This document shows positions 33,516 through 44,837 of a stretch of DNA of 64,000 nt, piece by piece. The notes beneath the pieces are model-generated. The model ran no database searches, was not told the origin of the DNA, and saw only the letters and a program-made list of their open reading frames with translations. Within the stretch, counting starts at the first letter, position 1. The number at the start of each line of letters is the position of its first letter. Source of the DNA: Amorphophallus konjac (lineage: Eukaryota; Streptophyta; Magnoliopsida; Alismatales; Araceae); assembly GCA_022559845.1 (NCBI GenBank), contig CM040127.1:33566708-33630707 (forward strand). Direction: 5' to 3'. The position numbers and the translations under genes were made by a program.

Positions 33516-33762
33516 AAAATGGGCAGTTTTGAGCCAGTTGTGAGCACGAGTCGTGGCACATTTAATTTTCTTCGAGGCCCATGGATTGTGGGACTCTTGG
33601 TGATTGGTTTCTCTTCAATGTCGCGACTCCGGAGACGGTTTCACAGCAGTATGCATACTCGGGGAGCCCGGGCGATCAGTCTCTCTCGGGCTTCTTCACT
33701 CGGCGCCGTTGTTGACGCGAGGCCGGGCGTGATATTTGGGTGTGCAATTTTTGGTGTCCACA

Positions 33763-33781
33763 AATGCCCCCCACCCACGGG
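33763..33781 (-). other. polypurine tract of element A
   Basis: On the minus strand the sequence GTGGGTGGGGGGCATT precedes the LTR start TGTGGACACC. Confidence 0.7.
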
Positions 33782-33934
33782 TAGCGCGGGCGAAGAATGA
33801 GCCGGGCGGTGCCCGCGGGTGTACTTGTCTCTTTTCTCTTTGTTGACGTTGTTGATAGGGTGTCGGTGGCTGGTCTGGTTTGTTGATCTCTTGGCCTCTT
33901 CGTTAGCGCCGCCAGGGCACCGGGAACTGAAGCA

Positions 33935-35575
33935 GCATATGTGGGTCTCTTTGTCTCTTCATCAGTGCCAACGGGATGCCGGGAACTGAAGCAGCGTGTT
34001 GGTCTCTTTGTCTCTTCATCAGTGCCGACGGGATGCCGGGAACTGAAGCATCATGTTGGTCTCTTCATCAATGTCGACGGGGCGTCGGGGACTAAAGCAG
34101 TTTGTTGGTCTCTTCATCAGTGCCGACGGGGTGTCGGGAACTGAAGCAGCTTGTTGTCTCTTTGTCTCTTCATCAGTGCCGACGGGATGTCGGGAACTGA
34201 AGCAATTTGTTGTCTCTTGGTCTCTTTGTCTCTTCATCAGTGCCGACGGGGTGTCGGGGACTGAAGCAGCTTGTTGTCTCTTCATCAGTGCCGACGGGGT
34301 GTCGGGGACTGAAGTAATTTGTTGGTCTCTTCATCAGTGCCGACGGGGTGTCGGGAACTGAAGTAATTTGTTGTCTCTTGGTCAGTGCCGACGGGGTGTC
34401 GGGAACTGAAGCAGCTTGTTGTCTCTTTGTCTCTTCATCAGTGCCGACGGGATGCCGGGAACTGAAGCAATTTGTTGTCTCTTGGTCTCTTTGTCTCTTC
34501 ATCAGTGCCGACGGGGTGTCGGGGACTGAAGCAGCTTGTTATCTCTTCATCAGTGCCAACGGGGTGACGGGGACTGAAGCAATTTGATGGTCTCTTCATC
34601 AGTGCCGACGAGGTGTCGGGAACTGAAGCAATTTGTTGTTTCTTTGTCTCTTCATCAGTGCCGACGGGATGCCGGGAACTGAAGCAATTTGTTGTCTCTT
34701 GGTCTCTTGGTCTCTTCATCAGTGCCGACGGGGTGTCGGGGACTGAAGCAGCTTGTTGTCTCTTCATCAGTGCCGACGGGGTGTCGGGAACTGAAGCAAT
34801 TTGTTATCTCTTGGTCAGTGCCGACGGGGTGTCGGGAACTGAAGCAGCTTGTTGTCTCTTTGTCTCTTCATCAGTGCCGACGGGATGCCGGGAACTGAAG
34901 CAATTTGTTGTCTCTTTGTCTCTTCATCAGTGCCGACGGGGTGTCGGGGACTGAAGCAGCTTGTTGTCTCTTCATCAGTGCCGACGGGGTGTCGGGGACT
35001 GAAGCAATTTGTTGGTCTCTTCATCAGTGCCGACGGGGTGTCGGGAACTGAAGCAATTTGTTGTCTCTTGGTCTCTTCATCAGTGCCGACGGGATGCCGG
35101 GAACTGAAGCAATTTGTTGTCTCTTGGTCTCTTTGTCTCTTCATCAGTGCCGACGGGGTGTCGGGGACTGAAGCAGCTTGTTGTCTCTTCATCAGTGCCG
35201 ACGGGGTGTCGGGAACTGAAGCAATTTGTTGTCTCTTGGTCAGTGCCGACGGGGTGTCGGGAACTGAAGCAGCTTGTTATCTCTTTGTCTCTTCATCAGT
35301 GCCGACGGGATGCCGGGAACTGAAGCAATTTATTGTCTCTTGGTCTCTTTGTCTCTTCATCAGTGCCGACGGGGTGTCGGGGACTGAAGCAGCTTGTTGT
35401 CTCTTCATCAGTGCCGACGGGGTGTCGGGGACTGAAGCAATTTGTTGGTCTCTTCATCAGTGCCGACGGGGTGTCGGGAACTGAAGCAATTTGTTGTCTC
35501 TTGGTCTCTTCATCAGTGCCGACGGGATGCCGGGAACTGAAGCAATTTGTTGCCTCTTGGTCTCTTTGTCTCTCT
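33935..35575. repeat. satellite-like array with higher-order structure (3' untranslated region of element A)
   Basis: About 25-30 units of roughly 50-65 bp, each containing CATCAGTGCCGACGGGGTG and then GGGAACTGAAGCAATTTG or GGGGACTGAAGCAGCTTG. Variants recur in blocks of about 0.42-0.44 kb: the CTCTTGGTCAGTGCC variant is at about 34374, 34810 and 35232, and the TTGTTGGTCTCTTCATC variant at about 35011 and 35438. The array stays open in several frames on both strands, a consequence of the unit sequence. Tandem arrays in the 3' untranslated part are known from Ogre/Tat elements. Confidence 0.9.
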
Positions 35576-35599
35576 CTCTTTTTTTTTGACCCACATTAC

Positions 35600-35735
35600 C
35601 GATACAAGCGCCCTTTCGGGTTTTCGCAGGTACCGACCCCCTCTTACTTTTGCCCACGCGCCCTTTCGGATTTTCACGCGGCGGGGTACCCAATTTTGCC
35701 TGTAGCGCCCTTTCGGGTTTTCGCCACAGCCGGGT
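35600..35735. repeat. short direct repeats CGCCCTTTCGGGTTTTCGC
   Basis: Three copies of GCGCCCTTTCGGNTTTTC at about 35609, 35659 and 35705, spaced by about 50 bp. Confidence 0.65.
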
Positions 35736-35849
35736 TGTTGCCATTTTTACCCTTGCCCCTGTGTAGGGGCAAGTCCGACGGGGTATCTCTATTTTTAACC
35801 CCATTTTATTTTCTTCATTTTTTTTGACGAGCGGGTGACACGCAAGTGT

Positions 35850-36140
35850 CGGCTAGGGCACGAAGCCTTGCGCCGGAAGGTAGGGCTCATTCGTTGGCAA
35901 GAAGACAATGCCAGCGCAACGGGAGAATTCGTGCCGATTCGGACGTAGGGTCTGTAATGGCAATATTGTGTGGAGTGGGTGGCTAGGGCACGGGACCTTG
36001 CGCCAGAAAGGGACTTATTCATCGGCAAGGGACCAATGCCAACGCAAAGATAAAGATTCTGCCAATCCAGGCGTAAGGCCCGTGATGGTGATATTGTATG
36101 GAGTGGGAGGTGGCTGAGGCACGAGGGCACGTGCCAGGGA
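35850..36140. repeat. 130-bp tandem repeat, about 2.3 copies
   Basis: GGCTAGGGCACG starts at about 35853 and 35983, with a diverged copy at 36113, each followed by a similar 130-bp unit. Confidence 0.7.
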
Positions 36141-36389
36141 CGGGCTTGTTCGGTGGTAGGGTAGTGGTATCATGACAAGGATTGAGCTGCAGGGGTAGAG
36201 TCGTCTTCACCCCTGCGGACGCCCATTTGCATAGGATCGTGGGGATAGAACGTCTCCCATAGACTTCTACTACGGCATGTTATCGACTTACCCCTCCCTA
36301 TGTGTGGGCGGACGAGTAAGCAAATGTGTGTACGTATATGGGTATATGTATACATATATTTATTTATTTATTTATTTAATATCTTACAT

Positions 36390-36645
36390 ATATTTTTGCT
36401 TCCCCTCCTTTCATTTTCTTCTTTTATTTTCTCCTTGTATTTCCCTCATCTCTCTTTTTTTATCCCCTTTTTTTTCCTCTTCATCTCCTTCTTCTTTTCT
36501 CTCTTTTTTTTTTACTTCGTTTCCCTCCATTTTTTTCCTTTTTTGTTCTTCCCTTTTTTTCCTTCCTTTTCCTTTTTATTCATCTTCCCCTCTTTTGGTT
36601 TTCCCCCTTTTTATTTCCCTTCTTTTCCTTCCTTTTCCTTTTTTT
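36390..36645. repeat. pyrimidine-rich tract
   Basis: About 250 bases almost wholly C and T on the plus strand, ending just before the TATA box at 36649. Reads as a purine run in the element's own direction. Confidence 0.7.
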
Positions 36646-36648
36646 CGT

Positions 36649-36656
36649 ATAAAAGG
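36649..36656 (+). promoter_or_regulatory. TATA box for the antisense PMD gene
   Basis: TATAAAAG followed by GGGCGGGGGCGG, on the strand opposite to the element's gag-pol and about 1.07 kb before the PMD start codon. A spliced leader is likely, because an intron acceptor (TTTACAG) lies four bases before that ATG. Promoter assignment is inference. Confidence 0.45.
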
Positions 36657-37036
36657 GGCGGGGGCGGTTCATTTGAACCACCCCCGTTCGAACCCCCCCT
36701 TTCCCTCTTCTCTCTCTTCGACAGACGAAACCCCCCCTTTTTTCTCTTCCCCCTCGTCTTCTCCGTCACCGGGAGCCACTGCCGCGGGCACCGCCGTCGT
36801 CGTCGTCGTTGGGGTGAGAGGACGGTCGCCGTGGAGGCCTCCCCCCTCTTTCTTCTCTTCTTCTCCCCCTTTCTTCTTCTTCCCCCCCCCCTTCTCTTTT
36901 CCTCACCGTGGACGGCGGTTGGGGGCCCTCGGCCCCTCCGTCTCTACCTCCCTATCTCTTTCCTCCCCCTCTCGTTCTCTTCCCCCCCCCCTTTTTCTTC
37001 TCCGTCTCCGGCGTCTTGGGCGGCCGCCGGTGAGTG

Positions 37037-37435
37037 GGCGTGAGGGCGTGCCGGGGAGAGCTCATCCGAGCGTGTCGGGGAGCGGCGTCGCAGGTGTGCC
37101 GGGGAACGGTCCCGCATAGGTGTGCCGGGGAAGGCTTCAGCAGGGCGTACCGGGGAGAGGTAGCCACAGGGTGTACCGGGCAAGGCGCCCAGGAGCGTAC
37201 CGGCGAAGCTCCTCGCCGGGTGTGCCGGTGAAGATCCCGTGGGGGGGTGTACCGGGGAAGGTCTCTCGTGAGCGTGCCGGTGAGGGCCTGCGTGGGGTGT
37301 GCCGGGGGAGGCACTGCAGGGCGTGTCGGGGAAGCCTTGAAGGGCTGTGCCGGTGAAGGGGGGCACTAGGGCGTGCCGGGGAAGGTTGCCAGGCGATTGT
37401 GCCGGTGAAGGCATAGAGGGGAGCGCACCGGCCAA
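37037..37435. repeat. minisatellite 6, GTGCCGGGGAAGG core
   Basis: About fourteen units of some 25-30 bp with GCGTGCCGGGGAAGG or GTGTGCCGGTGAAGG. A variant of the motif in minisatellites 1, 3, 4 and 5, here in the leader or first intron of the PMD gene. Confidence 0.75.
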
Positions 37436-37722
37436 GGGGCCAAGGGGGATTTTTTAGCTGAGGAAGAGGACTCCTTTGACCGGCGGACTTCTGGTGTTGC
37501 CTCTCGGGGCCCACCATGCTTTGTTGGGGCCGTCACTCCTTGTGGGGGCGCACCCGTGTTTTTTCCTTACGCCTCTGGCCTAGGGGATACTCTGCCGAAA
37601 TTTCGTCAGAAATTGGCAGTGCTTTATTTATTTTACTTGTAGTCAAGCCCCTTTATAGTTCTCCATTTCTCTTTGTCTGCGTGGCTTATTCTGATCTTCG
37701 ATTTGTGTATCTTTACAGACAA

Positions 37723-40700
37723 ATGGCTGCCCCAAGTGGTTCTTCTGCCCCTGTTGCTGCTGTCGGTGCCGACCTCATTCCGCGGGGTCCCGTGCCAGCG
37801 GTCACGTGGCTTAACGTGGAAGACTTGGACCGAGAGCATGCGGAAATAGCTGCCTTGGCAGAGTCGTCGGGGTCCGACCGGGAGAGCATGGACTTCGGCC
37901 GGCTTGCCAGAGTTGACAGCGGCTTCACTTTTGACCGGGCCACCGGGGAGTACAGGAAAGACTTCCCCAAGGATAGGCACCTTGTTCGATTCCTGAAGCA
38001 CCTGCGCTCCCGAGAGGGGCGAGACTTTCGCACTATAAAAGCCGTCGAGCGGGCCATCCTGCATGCCCAGGACAGTCTATTGTACAGCGTCCCCAGGAGC
38101 ATTCCGATGTATCTGGTGGGAGAAGCCCGGGAATGGAAGCCGGTCTTGGGTATTGAGGGAGTGCTGCCGGCTGAAGACAAATTAGCCCTCAATTTACACC
38201 AGCAAAGTGGGATATGTCTGCAAGGAAGGTGTAGGGCGAGCCGCCCCGATTTGGTTTGTTCTTGGCTCTCCTGAAATGGGGTTACAGGGAGGAACCCTTC
38301 GTCTTGGACTGCTTGGCCATCAGATTCAAGTATGAACTATCACTGGGCTGGTTCGGGGAGCTGAAGCTTCAAGACGCTCACAGTTTCCGGGAAGGGGCAG
38401 TGGAGTTCACTGAATATGTACTGTTCAACTATGCCCCACTGCTGGTTCGGGCCGGCATCTACCACAGCGTATACGCCTCCCGGTATGGCTACCCCATCTC
38501 CAAGGGTCTCTGTTGTGGCATGATAGAGGTATTCAGCGCAGAGACTAACACCTTCTACACGGCAGAGGGCGAGACTTCTCTTGACTTATGGAGTCTCAGT
38601 CAGCTGAGTGGCTTGCCCATTGACGGGAAGCCTTATGAAGAAGTGTGCCTCCCCGATCTAATCAAGGATGAGACTAACGGGGATGGCTATTATTCTCTTG
38701 GGTACTCATACCGGTACCTAATGAAGGCGTACCAGGAGCTGTACCAGTTGTCGCACAAGAGAAAGCAGCCCGCCCGCGGGGACAGGAAGAGGGTGCGCAT
38801 GCCCCTGTGGCTGGAATATTTTTATGACGGGCTGAAGCAGTACGAGGAATTCCCGTGCGTCGGCACCGCCGTTGCCCCCAAGAAGCGCGCGAAGCCTAAG
38901 CTCGGCGTAAAGATCCCCTCCAGGGGGCGTCGGAGCGGGGCCAACCCGATGGGTGTCGACCCACAGACTCACTGTGCCGCCTATCTGACGTACTGGTTGT
39001 GCTCATTTGCCATGCCGTACGGGGATGAGACAGTGATCCGGCCGGATGCCATCTACCCGGCATGTCAGATGGCATGGGGTATCATACTGTCACTGTGCCC
39101 GACAACCCTTTGCTTGATCTACAAGGTGCTGGGAGATATCAGCACCCATCAGTTTCCGAGGCAGGCCCAGTATGTGTGCCCACTACATTTCTTCAACGCG
39201 TGGGTCTGTTCACTGTTCCCGGAGTTTGCCCCGCGAGTCCTTCAGGACTGGGGGCTAGTGCCGAGGATGCTGGAGTTTGCGAGTGCAGAGCTGGCTTCCA
39301 CTTCCATGCGGATGTTCGATATCCGGGGCCGGTTGACAACGGTCCCCCGGGATGCGGCCGGTACCATTCATTTTTGGACGTTGGCTGCACATTCCAGCCC
39401 CCTTGTGAATAACAAGAGAGAATGTAAAGACGACCAGGTGGAGAAGTACGTCCACCCAATCAGCCAAGAGAATGTGGTCCGCCCGCTGCTGGAACCAGAG
39501 CTGAGGGACTGGGCGCTATCCATTCGCCCGAGCGTGTTGGTGTTCAGGAAGGGGGATAATGTGCTACTGGAGCCGTATTATCCCTTCCGGTTTGGTCGCA
39601 ACTTCGGGTATGACCAGCATATCCCTGTTTATCATGCACAATTTGGCCTGCCTTCGCGGAACATCTGGGGAAGTTCAGTTGCTGAGCATGCTAAGAGCTG
39701 GTGGGACTTTTTCCACCGGGCGGACACTACCTCTTTCAGGGTGCCGGCCCCGGGTCGCATTCCTCGAGTGACCCAGGACTACATAAAGTGGTGGAACGCC
39801 CGGACGTCCTTCTATCGGTTGCACAAGACCGACTGCTGGGATGGGGCCGAGAGGAGGTTCCTTAGTCGGCAATCGGTGCCAGTACTTGATATTGAGCCAA
39901 ATCATCTTCTTCGGCTCAAGAACAGGCAGGAGAGAGAGGTAGCGGCATACATGGCTACTCGTCGGGAAGCCCGGGATGCGAGGCCGACGCCGAAAGTGGA
40001 GTTGCCTCCGGTGGCGAAGGACGACCATAAGAAGACATTGCGGGATCTTTGCCGGATAGGGAGTGATCGTCTGGAGCTCATTAACTATCCGCTCCCTATA
40101 GAGGAGGAGGGCACCCCCGCAAAGAGCTGGCGTCCGGAGAGAGATACGCTCTGCCCATACCGCACATTCATGAGGCGGGAGGAGAGGAAGCTCGAGAACT
40201 ATAAGGACACCACGTGGCTATATGTCCTTCTCCGGGTGAACGGACTGACGATCGAAGATCAGAGGGCCTCCATCCTGGGCAAGCGCCTGCACATCCCGTA
40301 CTATTATGCTGACGGGTGGGGCATAGACCACTTCAGCCTCTTCTGCCACCTTTCCATGAAGAAGCACGCGGATCTGGCCAGTCTTACGGACCGGTGCCAG
40401 AAGATCGAGGATGTGTGTTGGCTCGTTCGAGAGGCGGCACGTCGGGATAAAGAGCCATCCCTGAGCTACTGGCTGATTACACTGCGACTGTATACTGGCC
40501 CTCACGGTACTTGATCTCTTTTTCTTCTTTTGTCTTCGTCTCTTACCATTGCGGCCCTTGCAGATAGTTGGATGCTAATCATGAATGCGTGTTTGTTCTT
40601 TCTCTTTTCCTTTCTGACAGACCACCCCGATAGCGCGCAAATGGCCACGTACCGGAATCTCCTTCGGCTTGTGCAGAAGCCTGCATATTTTGAAGCCGCA

Positions 40701-43563
40701 CCACTAGCCCCGACTGCGGCTCCTCTGCCCACGGCAGCGAAGAGGCCCCGGGCAAAATCTCCCGTGAAGAAAGCAGTGGACGCCGCAAAGGTGGCCAAGC
40801 AGCGGGACACGAAGCGGAGAAAAACAGAGGGGGCCAAGGCCCCGACCGCCGTTCCTTCGGCGCCACGGGTCCCCTCTTTTGAGGAATTCGAGGTTGCCCG
40901 ACCCGAGCCCAGCCAACCTGCCGGTCAGTACCTTCGACTATCGCCGTGTCTTTTAAGTCTCCCTTTTTTTATTTTCCATCTTGGAGCAGATCCCTGACAC
41001 TTGAATATTTTTTGTCTCAGCTCCTGTGGAAGAGCCCGTGCCCACACCTGTTCCTCACGCGGGGGAGCCAGTTCCTGTGCCCGCGCCTGACATGGGTGAA
41101 GCCGCGGCCATAGCAAAGGTAACCCCGGCGGCGGCCCCGGCTCTCTCACCGCAGGCCAAGGGAAGGTCCTGAGCAAAGTCGCCTGTTAAGGAGGCATTGG
41201 CTGCTGCCAAGGTGGCCGGGCCACAAGCGGCAAAGCGGAGGCGGGCTGAGGAATTCCCGGCTCCGACGGTAGCCCCTCCGGTGGCCCCTATCCTATCTTT
41301 TGAGGAATTTGAAGCTACCCAGACCGGGTCGAGTCACGAAGCTGGTGAGGTTCATCGGCCGCCTGCGTCGTCCGCGATCGATTTGCCTCCTGGGTTGGCC
41401 TCGCACTCGCGTGTGGCGACAATGCGTTTCTTCTTTGCGGGCGGCACAAAGGAACCGGCGCCCGTGTCAATCCCGGACGAGGGCAGGGCTGCGACTCCCG
41501 AGAAGGCTTTGCCCGTCGAGGAAGCTCGTGGGTCATCCCGGGCTGTAGGGGCCGAAGAGGGTATTTGTCTTTGTAGGCCTAAACGACTTCTTTGTTCTTT
41601 GGGAGCCGACTGGATTTGATGTAATCCACCCTTTTCTTCTTTATGGCAGGCACAGCAGAGGCAGTCGCTGGACTATTCGGGCCCCGCGTGCAACTCCCGA
41701 CGAGGCGTCTATATGTGAGGAGGAGGCTGAAGTCCGGCGTACCAGCCTCATCTAGCCCGAGGGAGGGCGCGCCAGCCATTGACCTCGAAGTGGAGGCCCC
41801 TTTGTCGGCAAGGGGAGAGCCTGCGGCGGTCGAATCATCGTCGGGCGAAGAGGTAGACTACAATTACTCCTCCGATGAAGCGGCTCCTGACGAAGGCGTG
41901 CCCGGGGCATCGGGGCCGCCCGAGCCGGTCTTCGGGGCCCCCTTACTTGCTGGCTCCCCGAGCTTTGTGGGGAAGACCGCTGTAAGTGTGAGCTTGCTTG
42001 GGCCGGCTCCTTCCTCTCATTCTTGGTTACCTAATGATCTTTTCTTGTCAATTCCGGGTTTCAGGGGCTTGGCTTGCCGGAGGCTGTGGAAAAGGGTACC
42101 CCAGTTGCGCCGATCGACCGTCAGGTAGGGGTCGATGTGGGCTCGGGCAAACTAGCCCTTCTATTCGAGGCTCTTGAGCAAGAGTCGGCCGTGGGAACTT
42201 CAAGTGTTTCCGAAGCGGCGGCCGAGCCTCTGGAGGAAGGAGAGATTGCGCCCGAAGGCCGCGTCCTCACGGTGGCCGAGGTAGGCAGGGTTTTATGGCT
42301 CTTCCCACTTCTCGTCCTTGCGTAATTTATTCCCGGCGACGGGCGGCTAACCGTATTTCATGTGGGCAGGTGGTGCCGACGACCGGGAAGACGCCTGGCC
42401 GCTCTCGCAAGGTAATCGCCAAGCGGAGACCGATCACCGGTCAGCCACCAGCGGGGGGACCGACTCCGGCATCTGTTCCGGAGGTGGAGACTCTTGCCGT
42501 GCTCGTGCACGCGGGAGGCGTCCCTCACCTGTTGGTTCCACTTCCACCCCTTCCGAGGCTGCCGGCCCAGATGGAGGACCCTCTCTTGAGACAGATATTC
42601 GCGGGGCTTCGTGCACATCTGGAGGGGCCCCAGATGCGAGAGAAAAGTCCGTGGGTGATGGCGTCGGGTCTGGCTTTACTCGAGGCTCCTCCTCCAGCTG
42701 AAGCAGCGGCACCTGCACCCCTCCCCCTTGAAGTAGTGGCAGAAGCGAGCCAGGCGGAGGCAGAGGGGGCAGGGGAGCTCCAAATAACGGGAGTGCCGGA
42801 GGCTTCGGCAATGGTCTTGTCCACTCCCTCGGCAGTGGCTGGCCAAGGGTCTCTCGTCGAGCTACACCGGCCAGGCGGCTTGACCCTTGCCCTTCCTTCC
42901 TCTTCAGCGGCAGTGGACGCTGACCTGTGGGCAGAGGTGGACAGCACCGTGGAATTTACTCCTCCGGTCGTGCCCTCAGTCAGCCACACGTCATCAGAAG
43001 CGCCAGTCCGTCAAATGCTGATCACTCTACGGACGATGCTCCTCGCCGACCTCTCTCTGTCGTATCGGGAGGTGCACACCATAGTGACGCAGCTGACTGG
43101 GGCGTTGCAAGTGCTTGGCTGCCCGCTGGGGGAGTGGTCGCGGCGGGTTCTGTTGTTGCTGAAGTATGTCAAGCGCCGCGGGTTCCTGGCGACCCAGGCT
43201 CCTGACGAACGTGCCGCCCTTGACGCTCAGGCGGACGAGTATCTGCAGACCTTAGAGGCCCGACGCCATGATAGAGAATGCCGCGGAAAGGCCTTAGAGG
43301 AAGGCGAAGGCAGCGTTCGTTCCTTCAAGAGCCGGATCGAGAAGCTGGAGGGCTACCTCGCTGCGGCTAAACTTGGCCTTGCCGAGGCGGAAAGGACGGT
43401 GGCAGAGGAGAGGGAAGCTCTTGCCGTCGCCGACGTTGAAATGGTGTCCATGGAAGCGGAACTCGCCCGTCTCAAGGAATTGAGGGGCCGACTGCGTGAT
43501 AGGATGAACTTTCCTTGCGTCGGGATCCTCCCTCTTGAGGACATCTTCAGGGACATCAGCTGA
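37723..43563 (+). pseudogene. plant mobile domain (PMD) protein gene with coiled-coil C terminus, antisense inside element A
   Basis: The start is the ATG at 37723. Coding runs to about 38250, then continues one frame over (from about 38250 to 40506), so a frameshift is present. This long part holds the PMD: FYTAEGETSLDLWSLSQLSG, LPIDGKPYEEV and LTYWLCSFAMP. Later exons include 40621-40923 and 41021-41344 (good GT/AG sites), more between 41650 and 42340, and a last exon ending with TGA at 43561, whose final 120 residues are Glu/Arg/Leu-rich coiled coil. A TGA at 41170 replaces an expected Arg. PMD proteins are a plant family shared by host genes such as MAIN/MAIL and by transposons. Function here is unknown. 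The gene lies between integrase and 3' LTR, transcribed against gag-pol. Confidence 0.78.
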
Positions 43564-44017
43564 GCATTGCATCCCTTAATTCCTTTTTCTTTTCTTTTGA
43601 ATGTAACACAGGGGCATGCCCCGCAGCACATGTAGTCTGGTCCCCTTTCTAAATAGAGTAGAGCATTTATGATTTCACGCGTTCTTTGTGTGTGCATTCG
43701 TCCCAGAGGGATCTTTCTTACCCTTCTTTCTCTTCTGTGTACATTATTTTCTCTCTCTTCTTTTTTTTTCTCTTCTTTTTTTTTGTGCTAAACCACGTTA
43801 GCAGGGTGTGGGTCTTTGCGAAGATTTGCTTCGGGAGAACCAGGCGGGGACCCCTGTCAGGGTACAGGAGAGTGCTCGCCTTCCCAGGGGGAGGACGAGG
43901 GGACCACTCCACCATACCGAACGGGCGACTCCCTAGCTCTGTCGCAATATTGAAAGCTCGCACTTGCCTCAGGCGGGGGGGTCTCGGTTAGAGACCGTTT
44001 TCTGGTCGTTCAGAGGG
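43564..44017. other. convergent spacer between PMD gene and repeat array
   Basis: Downstream of the PMD stop, AT-rich text with TGAATGTAACA could serve as its 3' end. A T-rich tract at 43750-43790 follows. No coding sequence seen. Confidence 0.4.
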
Positions 44018-44480
44018 GACGGAGAGAAGAGTTGGTCTAGTCAATGACCAGGACGGGAGGTCCGAGCCAAAGGGGTACTCACCGCCCGGGGGGGAGGGGG
44101 GACGGAGAGAAGAGTTTGTCTAGTCAATGACCCGGACGGGAGGTCCGAGCCAAAGGGGTACTCACCGCCCGGGGAGGACGGAGAGAATAGTTTGTCTAGT
44201 CAATGACCCGGACGGGAGGTCCGAGCCAGAGGGGTACTCACCGCCCGGGGAGGACGGAGAGAAGAGTTTATTTAGTCAATGACCCGGACAGGAGGTCCGA
44301 GCCAGAGGGGTACTCACCGCCCGGGGAGGACGGAGAGAAGAGTTTGTTTAGTCAATGACCCGGACGGGAGGTCCGAGCCAAAGGGGTACTCACCGCCCGG
44401 GGAGGACGGAGAGAAGAGTTTGTTTAGAAATTTCTTTTAGTATTTCCGTGGCTACGGGGCGACGGCTAGAAACGGGAGGA
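44018..44480. repeat. 76-bp tandem repeat, about six copies
   Basis: GACGGAGAGAAGAGTTTG recurs at 44018, 44101, 44177, 44253, 44329 and 44405. The spacing is 83 and then 76 bp. Each unit also carries GTCAATGACCCGGACGGGAG and GGGGTACTCACCGCC. It lies in the 3' untranslated part of element A. Confidence 0.9.
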
Positions 44481-44514
44481 GTTCCCCCTTTCTCGGCTTC
44501 CACTCTTCCCTTGC

Positions 44515-44765
44515 TCTTGTATCTTTTCTTCCCCTTTTTTTTACTTCTTTTTTTTTCTCTTCTTTTTTTCTTTCTCCCCTTTTTCTTCTCTTTTTTCTCT
44601 CTTTTCCTCTTCTTCTCTTCTCTTTTTTTCTTTCTCTCTTCTCTTCTTCTCTTTTTTTTTCTTTTTTTTTCTTTTTTTTCTTCTCTTTTTCCTCTCTTCT
44701 TTTTTTTCCTTTTTTTTCCTTCTTTTTTTTTGACCTTTCTCTTCCCCCCTTTTTTGCTTTTTTGA
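44515..44765. repeat. pyrimidine-rich tract after the integrase stop
   Basis: About 250 bases of nearly pure T and C (purines on the element's coding strand), less than 100 bases after the gag-pol stop. Confidence 0.75.
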
Positions 44766-44837
44766 AAACATGGATAGTGGTCAAGTTGTTTGGACATCGA
44801 TCACGCAAATCTGCCCAAAATAGGGCGGAGGGTCATA

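Larger units (their letters stand above)
32566..33762 (-). repeat. Tat-type 3' LTR of element A (right end firm, left end tentative)
   Basis: On the minus strand the LTR starts TGTGGACACCAAAAATTGC at 33762, straight after a G-rich polypurine tract, a typical Tat/Ogre arrangement. It has a TATA box at 32871-32863. The end may be at 32566, where TGTGG on the plus strand gives a CCACA terminus matching the start. If the LTR instead runs on to about 30.4 kb, it would also take in minisatellites 1-4. The second LTR copy was not found in the window. Confidence 0.55.

Noticed and set aside
33941..35484. Long overlapping open frames on both strands with GVSGTEA- and SVPDTPSAL-type repeats, as candidate repeat proteins
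   Set aside because: They arise because the tandem unit lacks stops in several frames. No start context, no composition bias of a real protein, and both strands are equally open.
36277..37119. Plus-strand frame of 280 codons, rich in Phe, Ser and Leu
   Set aside because: Covers the CT tract and TATA box ahead of the PMD gene; low complexity, no domain.
44390..44808. Lys/Glu-rich minus-strand and Phe/Leu-rich plus-strand frames
   Set aside because: Translation of a pyrimidine-rich simple tract, not genes.
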